Notes: generated by a model from the letters alone, not told the origin. A stretch of 64,000 nt of DNA from Streptomyces agglomeratus (GCF_001746415.1 NZ_MEHJ01000001.1:434001-498000); one strand, 5' to 3'. Counted from the first letter of the stretch, positions 46,545-55,516 are shown. Made by a program: numbers and translations.

Positions 46545-46830
46545 GCATCGCTGTCTGTGGTGTTGTCCAGTCGATCATCGTCACAGACCCGCTGGCACCG
46601 CTGGCCAGACCGAACAAGGCGAACTCATGCCCGGTTGGACGCGGCCTTCCTCGTCGGCGAGGGCGAGTTGCAGGGGCAGGGTGGTGGCGGCCATGTTGCC
46701 TGTGCCGGGGAGGTGGGCACCACGCTGTCGGGACGGACGCCAAGGCGTTTGGAGAACGTGTGCACGAAACAAGGGCATCAGGCAGCGGAAGGGGCCCCGT
46801 TGTTGATCAGCGATGAAGTCTGTGGAGAAG
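46545..46830 (-). pseudogene. Beta-ketoacyl-ACP synthase III relic
   Basis: Three frames in succession give FVHTFSKRLGVRPDSVVPTS, GTGNMAATTLPLQLALADEE and GHEFALFGLASGASGSVTMI. These correspond to the C-terminal lobe of KAS III (active-site Asn in GN-AA, then the glycine-rich end). The first three quarters of the gene are gone and two frameshifts are present. It may be the remnant of a small lipid or polyketide gene set. Confidence 0.6.
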
Positions 46831-46927
46831 AGAGCGTCCGGTTGTCCGTTCGCAATCGCCGGCAGGAACCCGAGACGGGGCTCCAGCGCCGGCCCTTGCA
46901 GTACGGGTGATCGGTACCCTCACGGGT

Positions 46928-47545
46928 ATGGGGCTTGACATCAATGTGCTGATCGCCGACTGGTCATGGCTGGAAAAGGTTCCGCCCCGGGAGAGGCTGT
47001 CGCGGTTGAGGGATGCCTGGTACGCCGACGAGACCGGGTTGTGGGATCACGACGCACCGGTGGTGGAAGGCGACTGGGAATGGCCACGAGGGCCTCACAG
47101 CACCTCCTTCGCCGTCTACGAGTTCCGGGGCACCCTCGGTTCCTTCAAGGCGCACTTCTGGGCGGCGGAGCGGTGGGAGTCCATACGTGACCATGCCGAC
47201 CCGTTGGTGCGGGCCGGCTTGGACACCTTGCTGCTCGGGCTGACCTGGAGAGGGCTGGACGGTGAGGCGGAGCACATCGATCCGGGTTTCTTCTGCGACG
47301 ACCCAGCAGTCACCCACGGCGTGCTGCTCGCGCGGTCGCCGGACAGCGTGCGGAAGCTGGCCACGACGTCGGAGCGGGTACGGCCCAGGCTTGGCGAGCT
47401 GCGTGGGGTCTACAACGAGCACGCCGCCGTATCCCAGGGGTGGGTCAGCGACTTCGACGCGTTCACCCGCCTGATGGACGACTGGGGCCACGTCCTGTCC
47501 GAAGCCGCCCGGCGGGGCTGGGGAGTCGTGGGGCTCAGCGAGTAG
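46928..47545 (+). CDS. Conserved hypothetical protein
   Basis: A 205-residue acidic, soluble protein starting MGLDINVLIADWSWLEKVPP. It has many Trp residues and regular helical segments (RERLSRLRDAWYADE, FTRLMDDWGHVLSEAARRG). The start at 46928 is preferred over 46907 because residues from there are well formed. It resembles uncharacterised Streptomyces proteins; no function can be assigned. It is monocistronic. Confidence 0.75.
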   Translation: MGLDINVLIADWSWLEKVPPRERLSRLRDAWYADETGLWDHDAPVVEGDWEWPRGPHSTSFAVYEFRGTLGSFKAHFWAAERWESIRDHADPLVRAGLDTLLLGLTWRGLDGEAEHIDPGFFCDDPAVTHGVLLARSPDSVRKLATTSERVRPRLGELRGVYNEHAAVSQGWVSDFDAFTRLMDDWGHVLSEAARRGWGVVGLSE

Positions 47546-47599
47546 GGCGCAACCGGTATCCGCGGTGCGCGGGCCGGCACAGGCCGCTACCAGTTGCGC

Positions 47600-47864
47600 C
47601 AACAGCGCAGTCCGTCGGCCGTGAAGCCACAGCTCCGCGACACAGCCGCTGGCCGGGGCACCCGCCGAGTTCCCTTGCGACCGCCCTCATCACCGACCTT
47701 GCCGGGGCTGAAGAACGGCGGCGTGGCTCGGTCAGGCCCGCCACCTGTTCCATGAACGTCCGGCGTTGGCGCTGGCTCTGATCGCAGAAGAACCGACGCC
47801 CGTGCAGGCGGACGAGCAAACCCCCGCCCACCGACGGGTGACTCGGATATCTGACGCCGGTCAT
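47600..47864 (-). pseudogene. ISL3-family transposase, N-terminal relic
   Basis: LVRLHGRRFFCDQSQRQRRT, FMEQVAGLT and VARELGGCPGQRLCRGA match the zinc-finger entry region of ISL3 transposases (VRRFFCxxxxCxRRTFxEQVxGLT). The second zinc cysteine is lost and the remainder is absent. It is a different fragment from the one at 26125-26215. Confidence 0.65.
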
Positions 47865-47892
47865 GTCCTGGCCCCGTCCGCGAGGGCGGTTG

Positions 47893-48804
47893 TCAGTCGA
47901 CGGAGGCCATGAAGTTCAGCATCCTGCGGTTGATCTCCTCCGCGTGGTCAATCTGCGGCCCGTGGCCCGTGCCGGAGATGATCTCGGCTCGGGCGCCGGG
48001 GACCAGGCGCGGCACACGCTCCGCCTGCCGCTGCGGGTGCACGAGGAGGCTTCGCTTGCCGAGCACCAGATAGAGCGGGGTCCGGATGGTGGACAGCTCC
48101 TCCTCGGACAGGGGAAGCGGGGCCGGGCGGCGTATGCGGTAGGCGCGAACGGCCGTTCTGATCATCGTGCGCAGTTCCGGCATGACGAGGACCGGCTGTT
48201 CCAGCCAGGCCGCCAGCCGGGGGCGCAGCGCCTTGGGCGCGAAGGTCGCGAAGAGACCGGCGAAGATCCAGACGAAGAAGCGCAGTCCCACTCTCTCCAG
48301 GCCGCCGGGGTCGAGCAGCGTGACCGAGGCGAGGCGACCGGGCCTGCGGTGCGCATGGTTCAGGGCGAGCCATCCGCCGTAGGAGGTGCCGACGAGGTGG
48401 ACGCGGTCAAGGCCGAGTCCGGCGAGTGTCTCGTCCAGCCACTGTGCGGCGCGCTCGGGTTGGTGGATCGATTCGCGCTGCACGCTGCGGCCGGGATCAC
48501 CCGGGGTGTCGATCGCGTAGACCGGGCGGTCTGCGCTGAGGGCGGGGGTGTTCGGGTGCCACATGGCAGAGCAGGAGCCCGCGCCGTGCACCAGGACGAC
48601 AGGGGTGCGGGATCGAGCGGGATCGCCCTCGGGACCGTAGCGATAGACATGCGTGGTGCCGAAGGACGTCTCCACGTCCTCTTCGGCGAGCGCGGGTGCG
48701 CCCAGTGCATAGGCAGCGTCACAGGCCGCGAAGTAGCGGTCGCGCCAGGCATCGCTCACGTAGCGGCCTATGTCGGCTCGGGCGCGGACAGCAGTCTCGG
48801 ACAC
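47893..48804 (-). CDS. Alpha/beta hydrolase controlled by a divergent TetR
   Basis: A 303-residue hydrolase with VVLVHGAGSCSAMWHPNTPA (oxyanion region), the nucleophile elbow GTSYGGW, the acid region TPLYLVLGKRS and the His in SGTGHGPQIDHAEEIN. The GTG at 48804 is preceded by GGAGG 5 nt upstream; the frame is open much further, through the divergent gene, but that is an artefact. It shares a palindromic promoter region with the TetR gene at 48919 and is the obvious regulated target. Substrate unknown. Confidence 0.9.
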   Translation of the reverse strand: MSETAVRARADIGRYVSDAWRDRYFAACDAAYALGAPALAEEDVETSFGTTHVYRYGPEGDPARSRTPVVLVHGAGSCSAMWHPNTPALSADRPVYAIDTPGDPGRSVQRESIHQPERAAQWLDETLAGLGLDRVHLVGTSYGGWLALNHAHRRPGRLASVTLLDPGGLERVGLRFFVWIFAGLFATFAPKALRPRLAAWLEQPVLVMPELRTMIRTAVRAYRIRRPAPLPLSEEELSTIRTPLYLVLGKRSLLVHPQRQAERVPRLVPGARAEIISGTGHGPQIDHAEEINRRMLNFMASVD

Positions 48805-48828
48805 ATTTACCTCCGGATCACATTTTCG

Positions 48829-48866
48829 TGATACGAGCGTACCACAACAATGGTACGACTGTATCA
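48829..48866. promoter_or_regulatory. Long palindromic operator
   Basis: tgatacgagcgtacca (48829-48844) and tggtacgactgtatca (48851-48866) are inverted copies matching at 13 of 16 positions around a 6-bp centre. The site lies in the AT-rich 114-bp gap between the divergent hydrolase and TetR genes. Typical of a TetR operator acting on both promoters. Confidence 0.78.
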
Positions 48867-48918
48867 TTAAGGTCCTACTGGGGACGCAACAGCGGAACGA
48901 CGAGCGGAGAAACGGCCG

Positions 48919-49536
48919 ATGCCCAAGCGCGTGGACCACACAGAACGGCGCACCGAGATCGCCGAGGCACTGGTCCGAGTCGCCGGGCGACGCGGGCTGC
49001 ATGCCGTGGGGATGCGCGATGTGGCAGCAGAGGCGGGCGTGTCGCTGCGGCTGGTGCAGTACTACTTCGAGACCAAGGAGAAGCTGCTGCTCTTCGGACT
49101 GGAGCATCTGACAGAGAGGTTCGGGGAACGGGCCTCCGCCCGCGTGCAGGCCGCCGGGGACAGTCCCGGCCCGCGGGAAATGATCGAGGCACTGCTGATG
49201 GCGGCGCTGCCGACCGACGAGGACAGCCGCACCTTCCACTTCGTCTACACCTCGTATGCCGTTCTGGCCGTGACCGACCAGGCGCTCGCCGCCCAGCCCT
49301 TCATCAAGAACCCGGATGCCGCAGAAGACGCGGTAACCCAGCTCCTGCGGCAGGCGCAAGAGGCAGCTCTGCTCGAGCCGGGTGTGGACGCACAGTTGGA
49401 GGCAGCCGGCCTGCTTGCCATGTCTGCGGGACTCGGCACCAGCATCCTCGTCGGCCAGCGCAGCCCGGAGTCTGCCATCGCCGTCCTGGACCACCGCCTG
49501 GACCGGATCTTCCGCACCGGTGATGCCGCCAGTTGA
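48919..49536 (+). CDS. TetR-family regulator (BetI-like)
   Basis: A 205-residue repressor. The HTH is near residues 12-58 (VAGRRGLHAVGMRDVAAEAG, then VSLRLVQYYFETKEKLLLF). The helical C-terminal domain is similar to the TetR_C_6/BetI group (HFVYTSYAVLAVTDQAL, LLAMSAGLGTSILVG). It is divergent from the hydrolase gene and flanked by the 38-bp palindrome, so it very likely represses itself and the hydrolase. The ligand may be the hydrolase substrate or product. Confidence 0.92.
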   Translation: MPKRVDHTERRTEIAEALVRVAGRRGLHAVGMRDVAAEAGVSLRLVQYYFETKEKLLLFGLEHLTERFGERASARVQAAGDSPGPREMIEALLMAALPTDEDSRTFHFVYTSYAVLAVTDQALAAQPFIKNPDAAEDAVTQLLRQAQEAALLEPGVDAQLEAAGLLAMSAGLGTSILVGQRSPESAIAVLDHRLDRIFRTGDAAS

Positions 49537-49927
49537 TGGGCGGCCGCCTCACCGCTTGGGAGCTGCTGTCAGCGGGGCCGCCGCAAGTCCCTGTCCAGCC
49601 GCAGGGCGGCGTAATCCCGCCTGGTGCCCTGTACGCCTGCGACACGGCAAGGACTGCCCCGGCTCGTAGGCTCGGTCCGCCTGGTTGCAGGCGACCGTCG
49701 ACCACTACGGCCGCGAGCGCCACCTGTGGGCCGTCGCCCCGACGCCCCCTGGACGCCGCAGCCGCCCTCGCCGCGTCGCCGCCATGACCGGAGCGAGTGC
49801 GCTCCCTGGGCATTCCGGTCGCGTTCGCCGCCCACGACGGCAACGAGCACGGCCTCATCGCCTCGGCCATGAGGCGGGTCAGCGGTAACAAGCCCACCCT
49901 CTGTTCAAATTTGACTAGAGTGTGCGC
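49537..49927. other. Gene-free interval
   Basis: No supported coding frame; short frames on both strands have artefactual composition. Confidence 0.4.
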
Positions 49928-50629
49928 ATGGCTGAGAAAACTATTCCGATCCTGCCGTGCCGGACCATCCAGCCCGTTCTCGAGTTCTACACCGCCCTCG
50001 GGTTCGAGGTGACCTTCCAGCAGAAGAGCCCCAACCCCTACGCGGTCGTGGAGCGCGCGGGCATCGAGCTCCAGTTCTTCGGGATGAAGCAGTACGAGCC
50101 TGCTGAGTCTTTCAGTACGTGCTACGTCGTCACCGATGACGTCGACGGACTGCATGCCGTCTTCCGGACGGGGCTCAAGGCGGCGTACGGGAGGATCCCG
50201 ACCCGAGGGCTGCCACGTATCGGGCCGCCCAAGGACATGTCGTACGGCGTGCGGCAGTTCCTCCTGACCGATCCGGGAGGCAACTGCATCCACATCGGGA
50301 AGCGGACGAGCGAAGACCAGCGCCACCGGCGCGCCCCCGAGGAGACCTACGCCCGCGCCCTCCACCATGCCTCCCTCCTCGCCGACTCGAAAGATGACCC
50401 TGCGATGGCCGCCAAGGTCATTGACCGGGCGCTTCACCTCGAGGACGAGCAGCCCACGCCCGTACAACTGCTGCGCCTCCTCGTACTGCGAGCGGATGTC
50501 GCCGGGCGCCTCGGTGACGAAGGGACCGCGACGGCGGCGCTCGCCGAGGCCGCCGCCGTCCATCTCACCGCCGAGGAGCGGCAGTCGGTTCACGACGACC
50601 TCAAACGTCTTGAAGAGCTACGGAACTGA
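49928..50629 (+). CDS. VOC (bleomycin-resistance-like) protein with helical tail
   Basis: A 233-residue protein. Residues 1-125 form a VOC fold resembling bleomycin-resistance proteins (ILPCRTIQPVLEFYTALGF, AGIELQFFGMKQYEP, QFLLTDPGGNCIHIGKR). Residues about 135-233 are an all-helical, TPR-like extension (YARALHHASLLADSKDDP, QLLRLLVLRADVAGRLGDEG). The ATG at 49928 is used; a GTG two codons earlier is possible. The extension is seen in a subset of actinomycete VOC proteins. Binding or sequestering a small molecule is likely. Confidence 0.85.
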   Translation: MAEKTIPILPCRTIQPVLEFYTALGFEVTFQQKSPNPYAVVERAGIELQFFGMKQYEPAESFSTCYVVTDDVDGLHAVFRTGLKAAYGRIPTRGLPRIGPPKDMSYGVRQFLLTDPGGNCIHIGKRTSEDQRHRRAPEETYARALHHASLLADSKDDPAMAAKVIDRALHLEDEQPTPVQLLRLLVLRADVAGRLGDEGTATAALAEAAAVHLTAEERQSVHDDLKRLEELRN

Positions 50630-50770
50630 GCTCTGCTTGCAGCCCCTCTTCGAGGGCGGCGTCCAGCACCGACGCCTCGTAGCGGACGGCCGGCTCGGCG
50701 TATCTCGCGGCGAACGCGCGATGACGCTTGAACCGACCGACACCGCACTCGAAGTACCTCCCGCAGGAGG

Positions 50771-50807
50771 GTCAGGTGGCTTGCCCGACACGAGTAAGCC
50801 ACCTGAC
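50771..50807. terminator. 12-bp perfect hairpin
   Basis: GTCAGGTGGCTT (50771-50782) pairs with AAGCCACCTGAC (50796-50807) around 13 nt, 142 bp after the VOC gene stop. It may serve as its terminator. Confidence 0.5.
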
Positions 50808-50874
50808 CCAGGCGGCGCCGGAACTGCCCCGTCCGGTCGGGCGTGTGCTGGGCATCGGCTCGTCTCCTTCGCTG

Positions 50875-50912
50875 CCCGGTGCTCCTTCGCAGTGGTGTGA
50901 AGGAGCACCGGG
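50875..50912. terminator. 14-bp perfect hairpin
   Basis: CCCGGTGCTCCTTC (50875-50888) pairs with its complement at 50899-50912 around a 10-nt loop, 68 bp past the first hairpin. Two strong stem-loops in a row suggest a tandem terminator. Confidence 0.55.
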
Positions 50913-51084
50913 CCCTACACGTCCTCGGCCGTCAGGCTGTGCGCCTTCCGTCCGGGCGGACCGACCCCCCCATGCTGATCGCCGCCCAGGAACGCGGGAA
51001 GTCCTGTGGACCGTCGACGGCGACACGCTCAGGGCGAGCGGACATGACCGCGCAGGTGAACGCGCACCGCCGGGCGGCCGGACC

Positions 51085-51350
51085 AGGCGCCCCCTGGCCA
51101 TGATGGCGGTGGCCCTGGTCGCCCTCTGCTCATCACCGCCGGGTGCCTCTTCTCCGGGGCCGAGGACATGGGCATCGTCTGGGACACCCCCGCGGACTTG
51201 CAAGGCCGACCAGGAGGGCAACGGCGCCTGGCTGTCCGGCGACGCCCTGGTCCGGCCGCTTCGACGCGGTGCGCGGGTACGACGCTGCCGCGAGCTCAAG
51301 CTCGCGGCCCGAGCTCGCGGCGCCCCTCCTCCGCTACCGACCGCGCGCGC
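51085..51350 (+). pseudogene. PQQ-propeller lipoprotein, N-terminal relic
   Basis: Pieces in three frames resemble one exported protein. PLAMMAVALVALL and LLITAGCLFSGAEDMGIVWD give a signal peptide with lipobox; then ADQEGNGAWLSGDALVR and RFDAVRGYDAA are of the type at the start of PQQ-like beta-propeller lipoproteins. At least two frameshifts and an abrupt end make it a relic. Confidence 0.45.
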
Positions 51351-51506
51351 CAATAACGACCAGGAGCATGAGGTGGGCCGCCCGCCTACCGCGGCCCATC
51401 GGACGCTGCCGCCGACCCAGCAGGCCGACGAGTCCCCCGCCGCGTGCGCGGGACTGCATGACGATTGCGCCCGGCTCGTCCTTCCGTGAGGCGGCCGATT
51501 TACGGG

Positions 51507-51839
51507 TCAGCCCGGCCAGAGCTCCGAGACGGGGAGCACTGACCAGTCCCAGGCGCCGTTGTCGTCCGTGTCGGCGAGGAGCACCAGGTCCTCCTCGCTC
51601 ACGCGGGCCCGCCCGCGGGCCACGGCGAGCTTGGCCAGGTAGGCGAGGTGGAAGTCCTCGGGGAGGTCCCTGCCGCCCTGGGTGGCCCGGTGAACCAGGA
51701 CCACGGTGTCGTCCGAGCCGACGCGGGCCGCGACGAGCTCCTCGGCTGAGGTGCTGAGATAGGTGATGGCGTCGGAACGGATCAGACGGCTTTTCTCCGG
51801 CTCGCTATGACTTGGACTCAGTACCCAGACGTCGGCCAT
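51507..51839 (-). CDS. Small hypothetical protein
   Basis: A 110-residue acidic, soluble protein starting MADVWVLSPSHSEPEKSRLI with GGAGG 4 nt upstream of the ATG at 51839. Contains an alternating strand/helix pattern (DDTVVLVHRATQGG, RVSEEDLVLLADTDD). No family recognised. It is monocistronic. Confidence 0.65.
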   Translation of the reverse strand: MADVWVLSPSHSEPEKSRLIRSDAITYLSTSAEELVAARVGSDDTVVLVHRATQGGRDLPEDFHLAYLAKLAVARGRARVSEEDLVLLADTDDNGAWDWSVLPVSELWPG

Positions 51840-52136
51840 GGTCCCCTCCAGAGGGTCAGCGGTGATCATCAAGACCATCTTTGCTCACCCGCCGAGGAAT
51901 CATCCGCCGCCCCGCGTGATGGGCCGGCGGATCACAGGCGGGCGGTGCGGGCGCTGCGGCCGGTGACGGAGCGGTTGTGTCTCGCCCCAGGCGGCACGCT
52001 GATGGAGCGCGCTGAGGGCTGGCGGGTGGCCCGCATGATCCAGCACGTCAGTCACGCCGGCCACGACCCGTGCAGCAGACTTCGGAGGAGGCGTTGACCA
52101 GATCAGGCAACGATTTCCGACTGGAGTCTTGGAGTA

Positions 52137-53657
52137 CTACGAGCCGTTCGGCCGTCTGATCCAGCCCAAGGACCGTTCGACGGCCCGTTGCCAGTTCTCG
52201 TACTCCGACGCCCGCCGCGTGGGGTCCATGTCCGGCAGCCATTGCGCCGCCCGGTGCCAGTTGCCGCGCAGCACTTCCAGGTCCGCCCAGTAGCCGGCGG
52301 CCAGCCCGGCGGCGTAGGCCGCGCCCAGGGAGACGGTCTCGGCCGCCATGGGCCGCACCACCGGCACGTCGAGGACGTCGGCCAGGATCTGCATCAGGAG
52401 GTTGTCCGACGTCATGCCACCGTCGACCTTCAGCTCTCTCAGGGTGAGCGAGGAGTCGGCGTTCATGGCGTCGACGACCTCCTTCGTCTGCCAGCCGGTG
52501 GATTCCAGCGCCGCCCTGGCCAGGTGCCCCTTGGTGATGTACGAGGTCAGGCCGACGATGACGCCGCGTGCGTCGCTGCGCCAGCGGGGTGCGAAGAGAC
52601 CGGAGAACGCCGGGACGATGTAGCAGCCGCCGTTGTCCTCGACGGTGCGCGCCAGGGTCTCGATGCCCGGTGCGCTGTTGATGAGTTCCAGCCGGTCGCG
52701 GAACCACTGGACCAGGGCGCCGGTGACGGCGATCGGGCCCTCCAGTGCGTAGACCGCGGGCTGCTCGTCGATCTTGTAGGCGACGGTGGTGAGCAGTCCA
52801 TTGCTGGACCGGACGACGTCGGTCCCGGTGTTGAGCAGCAGGAAGCTGCCGGTTCCGTAGGTGCACTTCGCCTCGCCCGGGGAGAAGCAGGTCTGCCCGA
52901 AGAGAGCGGCCTGCTGATCGCCGAGCGCGGCCGTGATGGGCCTGCCGGGGAGCACCGAGCGGTCGTCGCCGTACCACTCCGCAGAGGACCGGATCTCGGG
53001 AAGGATGGCGTGCGGTATCCCGAAGAACCGCAGCAGTTCCTCGTCCCATTCGAGCGTGCCCATGTTCATGAGCATCGTGCGGCTGGCGTTGGTCACGTCG
53101 GTGATGTGTCGGCCTCCCGCCGTCCCCCCGGTGAGGTTCCAGATGAGCCAGGACTCCATCGTGCCGAACAGGACATCTCCGTTCGCGGCCCGCTGTTCCA
53201 GACCGGGCACATGGTCGAAGAGCCAGCGGATCCGTGGTGCGGAGAAGTACGTCGAGGGCGCCAGGCCGCAGCGTTCCAGGAAGAACGCGTCGCCCGGGTC
53301 GCTGCGCAGGTCTTCGACGAGCGGGGCGGTGCGGGTGTCCTGCCAGACGATCGCCCTGTTCAGCGGGATGCCGGTCCGCCGGTCCCATAGGACGGTCGTC
53401 TCGCGTTGGTTCGCGATGCCCAGGGCCGAGACGGCCTCGGCCAAGACGCCGTCGCCCGTGCCGGACAGGGCCTCGGGCACGATGCGCCGCAGATTGCGCC
53501 AGATCTCCAGGGCGTCGTGCTCGACCCAGCCGGGCTTGGGGAAGAACTGCTGGTGCTCGCGCTGGGCCACGGACACCAATCGCCCGCGGTGGTCGAACAG
53601 GATGCACCGGGTGGAGGTGGTGCCCTGGTCGATGGACATCACATACCGTTCGACCAT
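52137..53657 (-). CDS. glpK: Glycerol kinase
   Basis: A 506-residue FGGY-family kinase converting glycerol and ATP to glycerol 3-phosphate in the cytosol. Signature parts: MSIDQGTTSTRCILFDHRG near the N-terminus, NQRETTVLWDRRTG, YGTGSFLLLNTG, NGGCYIVPAFSGLFAPRW and VDGGMTSDNLLMQ. Length matches the family and the frame is intact. It lies directly downstream of the IclR regulator (62-bp gap) in the same orientation, as in the Streptomyces gyl region. The facilitator gene usually between them, and the glpD usually after, are absent here. Confidence 0.97.
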   Translation of the reverse strand: MVERYVMSIDQGTTSTRCILFDHRGRLVSVAQREHQQFFPKPGWVEHDALEIWRNLRRIVPEALSGTGDGVLAEAVSALGIANQRETTVLWDRRTGIPLNRAIVWQDTRTAPLVEDLRSDPGDAFFLERCGLAPSTYFSAPRIRWLFDHVPGLEQRAANGDVLFGTMESWLIWNLTGGTAGGRHITDVTNASRTMLMNMGTLEWDEELLRFFGIPHAILPEIRSSAEWYGDDRSVLPGRPITAALGDQQAALFGQTCFSPGEAKCTYGTGSFLLLNTGTDVVRSSNGLLTTVAYKIDEQPAVYALEGPIAVTGALVQWFRDRLELINSAPGIETLARTVEDNGGCYIVPAFSGLFAPRWRSDARGVIVGLTSYITKGHLARAALESTGWQTKEVVDAMNADSSLTLRELKVDGGMTSDNLLMQILADVLDVPVVRPMAAETVSLGAAYAAGLAAGYWADLEVLRGNWHRAAQWLPDMDPTRRASEYENWQRAVERSLGWIRRPNGS

Positions 53658-53678
53658 GATCCGGACCGCCTTTCCGAT

Positions 53679-53706
53679 GCGTGGAGATGCGAGGCGTGGA
53701 GATGCG
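53679..53706 (-). repeat. Tandem 15-bp repeat before glpK
   Basis: Two copies of gcgtggagatgcg (53679-53691 and 53694-53706), period 15, in the gap between the regulator and glpK. May be a duplicated leader or a regulator-binding site. Confidence 0.6.
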
Positions 53707-53719
53707 CTGCGCGAGGGGC

Positions 53720-54487
53720 CTACCAGCGGGCGGCCCCCAGGTTTCGTGAGATCGCCCGGGCGGCTTCACGCAGCACGGTGAGCAGCTTGAGTTCCGGCCG
53801 GCCTCTGACGTCACAGATCCGCTCGACCGGGCCGGACAGGCCGATGGCGCCCACCACGAGGCCGCCGTGCCCCCTGATGGGCGCGGCGACGCCGGCTTCC
53901 CCCATGCTCATCTCCTGTACTTCGCTGCCCCAGCCGTTCTCCCGGATCTCGGCGAGGGCGTGGGTCAGCTCGTCCGCGTGGGCGAGGGTGTGCCGGGTGT
54001 ACGCGTCCAGCCCGGCGTCGACCGCCGCATCGAGGTTCGCGGTGCCGAACGCCAGCAGCACCTTTCCGAGCGAGGAGGCGTGCAGGGGCAGCAGTGCGCC
54101 CACGTCTAGGGTCTGGAGGGTGTCGTCCGGCCGGAAAACGTGGTGGATGACGAGCACTCGGCCTTCCAGCGGAGTGCCGAGGCGGACCGCTTCACCGCTG
54201 CGGGCGGCCAGGGCGTCGGCCCAGTTGATCGAGCGCGAACGCAGTTCGTTCACATCGAGGTAGCTGGTGCCGAGGTGCAGGAGGGCCGCACCGAGCTGGT
54301 ACTTCCCGGTCGCCGCGTCCTGCTCGACGAAATCCACGAGCTGGAGGGTGCGCAGAATGCCGTGGGTCGTCCCCTTCGCCAGCCCCAGCGAGGCCGCCAC
54401 TTCCCCGAGCCCGAGCCGCTGGGGGCCCGCGGCGAGCAGGCGGAGAATTGCCGCCGCCCGTTCGATGGACTGGACGGGACCGGCCAT
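53720..54487 (-). CDS. gylR: IclR-family regulator (GylR-like)
   Basis: A 255-residue regulator. The winged HTH occupies residues about 5-65 (VQSIERAAAILRLLAAGPQR, VAASLGLAKGTTHGILRTLQ). The effector domain (about 75-250) contains GTPLEGRVLVIHHV, LHASSLGKVLLAFG and the end of the family fold GLSGPVERICDVRG. Position immediately upstream of glpK and the sequence pattern match GylR, which represses glycerol genes and responds to glycerol 3-phosphate. The gene symbol is given by this context. Confidence 0.9.
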   Translation of the reverse strand: MAGPVQSIERAAAILRLLAAGPQRLGLGEVAASLGLAKGTTHGILRTLQLVDFVEQDAATGKYQLGAALLHLGTSYLDVNELRSRSINWADALAARSGEAVRLGTPLEGRVLVIHHVFRPDDTLQTLDVGALLPLHASSLGKVLLAFGTANLDAAVDAGLDAYTRHTLAHADELTHALAEIRENGWGSEVQEMSMGEAGVAAPIRGHGGLVVGAIGLSGPVERICDVRGRPELKLLTVLREAARAISRNLGAARW

Positions 54488-54658
54488 ACCGCGATTCTAG
54501 ATCCGCCTTCCCCGTCCCACATCGGCCATGACGTGGTGGTTTCCCTCGCTCGCGACTTGCGTTCGGTAATGCCGACCGACGTTTATTGACCGGTGCCTTA
54601 TCACTTCATAGCGTGCGTGACGTCGGCACCTGTCGACACCGTTCCTCAAGGAGGGCAG

Positions 54659-55105
54659 ATGGCCGCCCAGCTCAACGTCGTCGACCCCGAGGCAGTCGAT
54701 CGCCTCGGCCCCGACGCTGTCGATCATGTCTGCCCTCTGCCCCACGCCCCGGGGGCCGTGTCCGCCGTCCGCGGGCGGGTCCGCACCGTACTCGCCGAGT
54801 GGGGCCTGTCTCCCGACGCCATCATGGACGCACTCGTAGTGGTATCGGAGCTCCTGACCAACGCACTGGTCCACGCCCTGCCACCGGCGACGCTGCGGTT
54901 GTCGTGGGTCCGCATCGACGGACACGGGGCCCTGCGCGTGGAAGTGACCGACGCGGGACCCGTCCTCGCCGGTGACGGATGGGACGCCCCGGACCCGGAC
55001 GAGCACGGCCGCGGCATCGACATCGTCACCGCGTTGGCTGCCCGCTGCGGCATACGCGTCGGCACCGAGGGGATCACACGCTGGGCTGACCTCCCTGCGG
55101 CCTAG
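54659..55105 (+). CDS. RsbW-like ATP-binding protein
   Basis: A 148-residue HATPase_c domain protein. The N-box is VVSELLTNALVHALPPATL, followed by VEVTDAGP and the G2 lid EHGRGIDIVTALAARCGI. Such stand-alone domains are anti-sigma-factor kinases or regulatory partners, abundant in Streptomyces. AAGGAGG lies 4 nt before the ATG at 54659. No partner sigma or anti-anti-sigma gene is adjacent, so this is an orphan. Confidence 0.88.
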   Translation: MAAQLNVVDPEAVDRLGPDAVDHVCPLPHAPGAVSAVRGRVRTVLAEWGLSPDAIMDALVVVSELLTNALVHALPPATLRLSWVRIDGHGALRVEVTDAGPVLAGDGWDAPDPDEHGRGIDIVTALAARCGIRVGTEGITRWADLPAA

Positions 55106-55142
55106 CGCGTGCCTCTCTGCTGGGTTGCTCAGTTGATCGGAC

Positions 55143-55420
55143 GTGTCCGTCCGATCAGTGATCACCGATGCGATGTGGGACCGAATTGAGCCCCTGATGC
55201 CGGCGGATCCGGTCCGCGGGCGGCGATGGGCCGACCACCGCCGCACTCTTGAGGCCATCGCGTGGAACTACCGCACCAACTCATTTTGGACTGACCTTCC
55301 CGATGAGCTCGGCTCCTTCCAGACCGCTCACAGGCGGCTGATCGGACAAGCCGTCGACGGGACCCGGCAAATGGTCCTCGCCGCTGTCCCTGATCTCCCC
55401 GTCAGCTTCGATGCCGCTCC
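55143..55420 (+). pseudogene. IS5-family transposase, N-terminal relic
   Basis: Starts as a normal IS5 transposase (VITDAMWDRIEPLMPADP, WADHRRTLEAIAWNYRT, LPDELGSFQTAHRRLIGQAV). After about residue 85 the sequence loses resemblance and no DDE domain follows. No inverted repeats could be identified. It is a truncated remnant of a different IS5 from that at 21752. Confidence 0.75.
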
Positions 55421-55516
55421 CCACCTCGACAACGCGCATCCGACTCCGACTTCCCAGCCCACAGATGAGCTTCGGCCAACAGGCCGCACCTGCATTTCCT
55501 GCGACCGGTACGCCGG

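Noticed and set aside
47893..49494. Upstream extension of the hydrolase frame to 533 residues
   Set aside because: The extra part is antisense to the TetR gene and crosses the operator; the GTG at 48804 with GGAGG is the true start.
52188..53390. 400-residue open frame on the plus strand
   Set aside because: Antisense to glpK with artefactual composition.
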